A DNA stretch of 7,918 nt, from contig JABXGU010000032.1 in assembly GCA_016550415.1 (NCBI GenBank), positions 1 through 7,918 on the forward strand, given 5' to 3'. Both the position numbers and the translations under genes were made by a program. Positions 5,329 to 7,918 of this stretch are shown piece by piece. Position 1 is the stretch's first letter. The number at the start of each line of letters is the position of its first letter. Source of the DNA: an archaeon. GTDB taxonomy: Archaea > Asgardarchaeota > Hermodarchaeia > Hermodarchaeales > Hermodarchaeaceae. Below the pieces are notes generated by a model. The model worked only from the letters and a program-made list of their open reading frames with translations. It searched no databases and had not been told where the DNA came from.

Positions 5329-6675
5329 CTAAACTTCTAAGAAACATGAGTGTAAAATTTTGTTTTTCTGGATATACTTGTGCAGTAATCTTTCGATTTC
5401 TGCTGGCAACAACACCGGAACAGGTCTTCTCTGGTCTTGTAGGGAACCATAAGTTGTCAGTACCGCTTTTCTCAACTTCTGCTGAATCCAGCTTCTGCTC
5501 TCTACGCTCCACATCTCTCGTTGACATTTCTGATAGGTGACATAGGGAATTTGCACAAGCTGATACCCTGGTCCCCACTCCCTCGAGGATTCCGGCGCAT
5601 AGGTCAATTGCGCAAACATCTGCCCCGGCAACAGTTTCCGAAACCGAAACTCCGGCAACGGTTCTTCCTGCATCACCAAATTCTCCACAATCACCTGCAC
5701 ATCCGCATGACTCGCCAACCGCCCCGCAAACTTCGTCCCCGTATTCGCCAACACATACCGGCTCAACAGACTTGGCTGCTGGTCCACCGCCACCAACGCC
5801 AACCCATAGAACCGCCCTTCAGCAAAACAGCGCTCCAACAACGTCCGTGTTCCCTGCTCCCAACTACTCCGCGCCTCCGGCACAAACCGATGCGCCTCCT
5901 CAAAGACAATCGTCTGCAGCTGGTCCCGAATCGACGGATTCGCCCGCCGATACGCCCACAACGCCCCCACTAATAATTCGCCCAAGACACGTTGATCGCG
6001 CAAACTCGCCACCCCATCCAACCCCACCGCAATAATCTGCCCCGTGAAGAACCCCGGGTCAAAGCCCACCATCGTATTCAAACTGTCTCCGAGGGCTCCC
6101 ATGGTCATCAAATGCAACCGACTCTCCAACGCCCGCTGCGAACTCGCCTCATTCACTCCCTTCGCCGGAAACTTCGCCACCTGCCGTTCCAACTCCCGTA
6201 AGGTGGGCCACGTCAAGGGATACTCCTCTACATCCAGCAGCCCATGGTCCGCATACAACTCCAAGATACAATCCGCGAGAATCCGCCGTGACGGCTCACT
6301 CAACCCATAACACCGCGTCACAATATCCGCCACACACCCCACCCAATCACTTGGCGCCACATTCTGCGGCGGCTCCAAGGGATTCAACTTCAACCTCGGC
6401 GCTTGCCCCACGGCTAAATCACAGGCAAAGAAGTCCTGGTGCTGCGCCCACCGAATACAGTCACCATACTCGTGCTTGACATCCAGAATTACCACACTGC
6501 CCAACTGCGCCGCCCGCTGCACCAACAGGTTCGCCAAATTTGTCTTCCCTGTCCCCACACTCCCTACAACTAACACATTCCGCAACAACTGAAACCGATC
6601 CAACCACCCCGCATCAAAGGGCTTCGCATATCGTGCCCCCATCCCGTCAAAAGAATGCGACGAAGGCTTCTCCAA
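5329..6675 (-). CDS. HerA/VirB4-type P-loop ATPase lacking a HAS-barrel
   Basis: This 448-residue protein is predicted to be a hexameric DNA-translocating ATPase of the HerA/FtsK/VirB4 superfamily. It shows a Walker A motif GSVGTGKT (38-45), the following strand VVILDVKHEYGD (61-72), Walker B TIVFEEAHRF (255-264) with acidic E259/E260, and the segment VDQQPSLLSRYVLANTGTK (297-315) resembling the family's conserved Q-[RQ]-P-S motif. Only about 35 residues precede Walker A, so the N-terminal HAS-barrel of canonical HerA is missing. The TTG start is well supported: GGAGGTGA ends six bases upstream. It is co-transcribed with the winged-helix gene, whose stop overlaps that SD. No NurA nuclease gene is adjacent. 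The body of the gene is GC-rich with many G-ending codons, while the last 50 or so codons fall in AT-rich DNA. Roles in DNA repair, plasmid transfer or defence are all possible. Confidence 0.88.
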   Translation of the reverse strand: MEKPSSHSFDGMGARYAKPFDAGWLDRFQLLRNVLVVGSVGTGKTNLANLLVQRAAQLGSVVILDVKHEYGDCIRWAQHQDFFACDLAVGQAPRLKLNPLEPPQNVAPSDWVGCVADIVTRCYGLSEPSRRILADCILELYADHGLLDVEEYPLTWPTLRELERQVAKFPAKGVNEASSQRALESRLHLMTMGALGDSLNTMVGFDPGFFTGQIIAVGLDGVASLRDQRVLGELLVGALWAYRRANPSIRDQLQTIVFEEAHRFVPEARSSWEQGTRTLLERCFAEGRFYGLALVAVDQQPSLLSRYVLANTGTKFAGRLASHADVQVIVENLVMQEEPLPEFRFRKLLPGQMFAQLTYAPESSREWGPGYQLVQIPYVTYQKCQREMWSVESRSWIQQKLRKAVLTTYGSLQDQRRPVPVLLPAEIERLLHKYIQKNKILHSCFLEV

Positions 6676-6681
6676 TCCCCC

Positions 6682-6689
6682 TCACCTCC
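6682..6689 (-). promoter_or_regulatory. Shine-Dalgarno site for the HerA-type gene, overlapping the upstream stop codon
   Basis: The minus strand reads GGAGGTGA, a full match to the 16S tail. Its last three bases are the TGA stop of the regulator gene, and a six-base spacer leads to TTG 6675. This arrangement implies translational coupling. Confidence 0.8.
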
Positions 6690-7323
6690 GCTGCCGACGT
6701 CCGGATGGGTCCGACTGCTTTTCTTCCGCTTCAGGTTCGAGGAGGGCGTCAAGGTCGATATGCATGTCTTTAGCCAGCGTATGGAGGCGATGCATCGCCA
6801 CTCGGAACCGCTTTACATCCAACAGGTCGTGAATGAGCTGCCACTGATAGAACTCGGCAACCTGCACCACCAACTGACAGAGATAATCCCGGCGCACCGG
6901 AATCTGCCCCACTGCGGACACTGGCTCCTTGCACACCGGTGTATCCCGCTCTGGAATCGGATGCTCAGGGACGGACTGGTACTCGTGTAAGCCTTTCAGG
7001 ACGGCGAGGAGCTGCTGCCCACAGGCACTCAGCTGATATCCCCGCCGCGGCCCCTTCACAAACCCCAATACCACCTCCGACACCAACCCCGCCCCTGCCA
7101 ACACCGTAAGGTGCCGATGCACACTACTCTTACTCAACCCCACCTGCCCCTGCAACGCCTTCACCGACGCGTCTCCCGCCTCCAACGCCCACAAGATTGC
7201 CAACCGCTTCGCCTGCCCCACCGCCTGCGCAATGGTCACCATCCACTCAAACACGGTATCCACGGCATCAGGTGACGCAGACTCAGGCACCTTCCCATCA
7301 AGAGCATTCATATCCGGATTCAT
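6682..7323 (-). CDS. ArsR-like winged-helix transcriptional regulator
   Basis: This 213-residue protein carries a winged helix-turn-helix at residues about 28-112. The first helices are VTIAQAVGQAKRLAILWAL, the recognition region is LSKSSVHRHLTVLAGAGLV (63-81), and the wing is KGPRRGYQLSACG (90-102). This matches ArsR/HTH_20-type DNA-binding domains. No ArsR metal-binding CxC is seen in the recognition helix. The remaining 100 residues contain a helical region (145-185) of unknown role, perhaps for dimerisation or ligand sensing, and a basic tail GRRQRR. It is the first gene of an operon with the HerA-type ATPase, seven bases or fewer apart. A good BRE/TATA pair lies at 7361-7375; no SD precedes the ATG. 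Autoregulation of the operon is likely by analogy with similar regulators, but is not shown by the sequence. Confidence 0.85.
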   Translation of the reverse strand: MNPDMNALDGKVPESASPDAVDTVFEWMVTIAQAVGQAKRLAILWALEAGDASVKALQGQVGLSKSSVHRHLTVLAGAGLVSEVVLGFVKGPRRGYQLSACGQQLLAVLKGLHEYQSVPEHPIPERDTPVCKEPVSAVGQIPVRRDYLCQLVVQVAEFYQWQLIHDLLDVKRFRVAMHRLHTLAKDMHIDLDALLEPEAEEKQSDPSGRRQRR

Positions 7324-7360
7324 CGTCTGCTACCCGGTTAAGCTGCGCGAATTTGGTTCG

Positions 7361-7375
7361 TTTTTATGCGTTTCG
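7361..7375 (-). promoter_or_regulatory. BRE and TATA box for the regulator-HerA operon
   Basis: The minus strand reads CGAAACG (7369-7375) then CATAAAAA (7361-7368), a good archaeal BRE/TATA pair. It predicts a transcript start near 7338 and a leader of about 15 bases before ATG 7323. Confidence 0.6.
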
Positions 7376-7440
7376 GTCACCTGCACCCCCATCCCACCAA
7401 ACCAAGAAAACCAGACAACATTCGTTCCTATGCACCGCGA

Positions 7441-7483
7441 CAACGTTGCAGCAACCCGGGACAATGAACAAACAGAGTTGCAG
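7441..7483. repeat. Cluster of short palindromes with a repeated GTTGCAG, possible operator
   Basis: Three palindromes overlap: CAACGTTG (7441-7448), GTTGC-A-GCAAC (7445-7455) and CCCGGG (7455-7460). GTTGCAG recurs at 7477-7483, 32 bases after its first occurrence at 7445, about three helical turns. The position between divergent genes suits a regulator binding site, but no binding can be shown from sequence. Confidence 0.35.
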
Positions 7484-7721
7484 AAGAGTAGGACAGTTCC
7501 GGCGAAGCGCAACCACGCAAAGCCTACAAAAAGGACCACCACCATAAGAGAAGCCAGTTTTAACCCCTTCCAGCCATCCACCGAGATTCACACTATCTCT
7601 CCCCTCTTTTCATAATCCCCTACTCAACATTAGTTCTGTTTCAATCCCTTTGTTTGCTTCATTCCAGCCCCTCTCGGCTTCTCTTCCCATCTATTCTGAA
7701 CTCAAGTCAAAAAATCAATTC

Positions 7722-7730
7722 GGAGGTGAT
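7722..7730 (+). promoter_or_regulatory. Perfect Shine-Dalgarno site GGAGGTGAT
   Basis: The nine bases are fully complementary to the archaeal 16S 3' tail. They lie two bases before ATG 7733 and five before the in-frame ATG 7736. This identifies the right-edge gene. Confidence 0.8.
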
Positions 7731-7732
7731 AC

Positions 7733-7918
7733 ATGATGTGTTCAGATACCATTAACCAATACGAAACAGACGAATTCTACCACGCAGGCAAGGCCCAACC
7801 CCCACGCACCCAGCATCCCTCGCTCCCAGATCTGCTCCATCCTGATTCCATCACTGGCACCCCCCGCATCTGGCATCGCCCCATCAATTGTCCTGCGCGT
7901 CAACGCGTCCCCCCCACC
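7733..7918 (+). CDS. 5' part of a gene running off the right edge, product unknown
   Basis: An open frame of 62 codons begins at ATG 7733 after a perfect GGAGGTGAT and has no stop before the window ends; ATG 7736 is an equally placed alternative start. The visible protein starts MMCSDTINQYETDEFYHAG and becomes rich in Pro, His and Arg, with the segment ITGTPRIWHRPINCPARQR near the end. I recognise no domain. No signal peptide or membrane segment is seen. Codons end mostly in C, matching the C-rich plus strand of this region. It is divergent from the regulator-HerA operon and could be controlled by the same regulator, which is inference. Confidence 0.75.
   Translation, partial: MMCSDTINQYETDEFYHAGKAQPPRTQHPSLPDLLHPDSITGTPRIWHRPINCPARQRVPPT

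Larger units (their letters stand above)
7324..7732. other. Divergent intergenic region, 409 bases
   Basis: This region separates the minus-strand operon from the plus-strand gene at 7733. It contains the operon's BRE/TATA (7361-7375), overlapping palindromes near 7441-7460, and the SD at 7722-7730. Candidate TATA elements for the plus gene, such as TTTTCATAAT at 7607-7616, are weak. The plus strand is markedly C-rich (25 C against 7 G at 7381-7440). Overlapping frames exist on both strands, but I find no convincing gene. Confidence 0.6.

Noticed and set aside
5172..5540. Plus-strand 122-codon frame from a TTG, overlapping the 3' end of the HerA-type gene
   Set aside because: It is antisense to a well-supported coding region for most of its second half, has no domain, and its start lies in AT-rich DNA. 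Treated as a shadow frame.
5772..5800. A fourth match to the repeat tail (TGGTCCACCGCCACCAACG)
   Set aside because: It lies inside the HerA-type coding sequence in C-rich DNA, lacks the A-rich head, and is explained by coding.
5521..6479. Several long plus-strand frames rich in Pro, Arg, His and Thr opposite the HerA-type gene
   Set aside because: They arise from the C-rich complement of a G-ending codon bias. No start signals or domains; the minus-strand gene has Walker motifs.
7330..7581. Minus-strand 83-codon frame with a hydrophobic segment, ending six bases before the regulator gene
   Set aside because: The spacing looks operon-like, but the protein is oddly rich in Cys, Trp and Phe, starts with GTG without an SD, and the operon's best BRE/TATA pair (7361-7375) lies inside it. 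Probably chance.

Overview
The window looks archaeal. Several genes are preceded by TATA-like boxes about 25 bases upstream of a plausible transcript start, strong Shine-Dalgarno (SD) sites of the GGAGGTGAT type occur, and the largest gene encodes an Arf-type small GTPase fused to a zinc ribbon and two longin-like domains. Together with the neighbouring JAMM (MPN/JAB) metalloprotease this points to an Asgard archaeon. That placement is inferred from protein families; no rRNA or other marker gene is present.

Left part (1-3844), moderate GC. A minus-strand gene starts at 35 and runs off the left edge, with its own TATA box and SD. Next is the minus-strand gene for a 539-residue zinc ribbon / duplicated sensor domain / Arf-like GTPase protein (233-1852, TTG start). 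Divergent from it is a JAMM protease gene (2111-2851, +), followed by an acidic 269-residue protein of unknown family (3035-3844, +). The three intergenic spaces that carry the promoters of these genes each hold one copy of a related ~30-base element (109-137, 1949-1978, 2898-2928), all in the same orientation. This element is the clearest signal that the genes do not explain.

Middle (3845-5328), AT-rich. A 212-base convergent gap is followed by a minus-strand gene (4057-5079) with a C-terminal Schlafen-type AlbA_2 domain and an unrecognised N-terminal half.

Right part (5329-7918), GC-richer, with far more C than G on the plus strand. A tight minus-strand operon encodes an ArsR-like winged-helix regulator (6682-7323) and a HerA/VirB4-type ATPase (5329-6675). 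The ATPase gene's SD is formed by the regulator's last codons and stop. A 409-base divergent intergenic region with palindromes separates this operon from a plus-strand gene (7733 onwards) that runs off the right edge.

How they may work together: the left cluster pairs a GTPase switch with an isopeptidase-type protease, suggesting membrane-trafficking or ubiquitin-like signalling. The right cluster (regulator, DNA-pumping ATPase, AlbA_2 protein) resembles accessory, mobile or defence modules. Both readings are inferences from gene content. No rRNA, tRNA, CRISPR array or transposase gene was seen.
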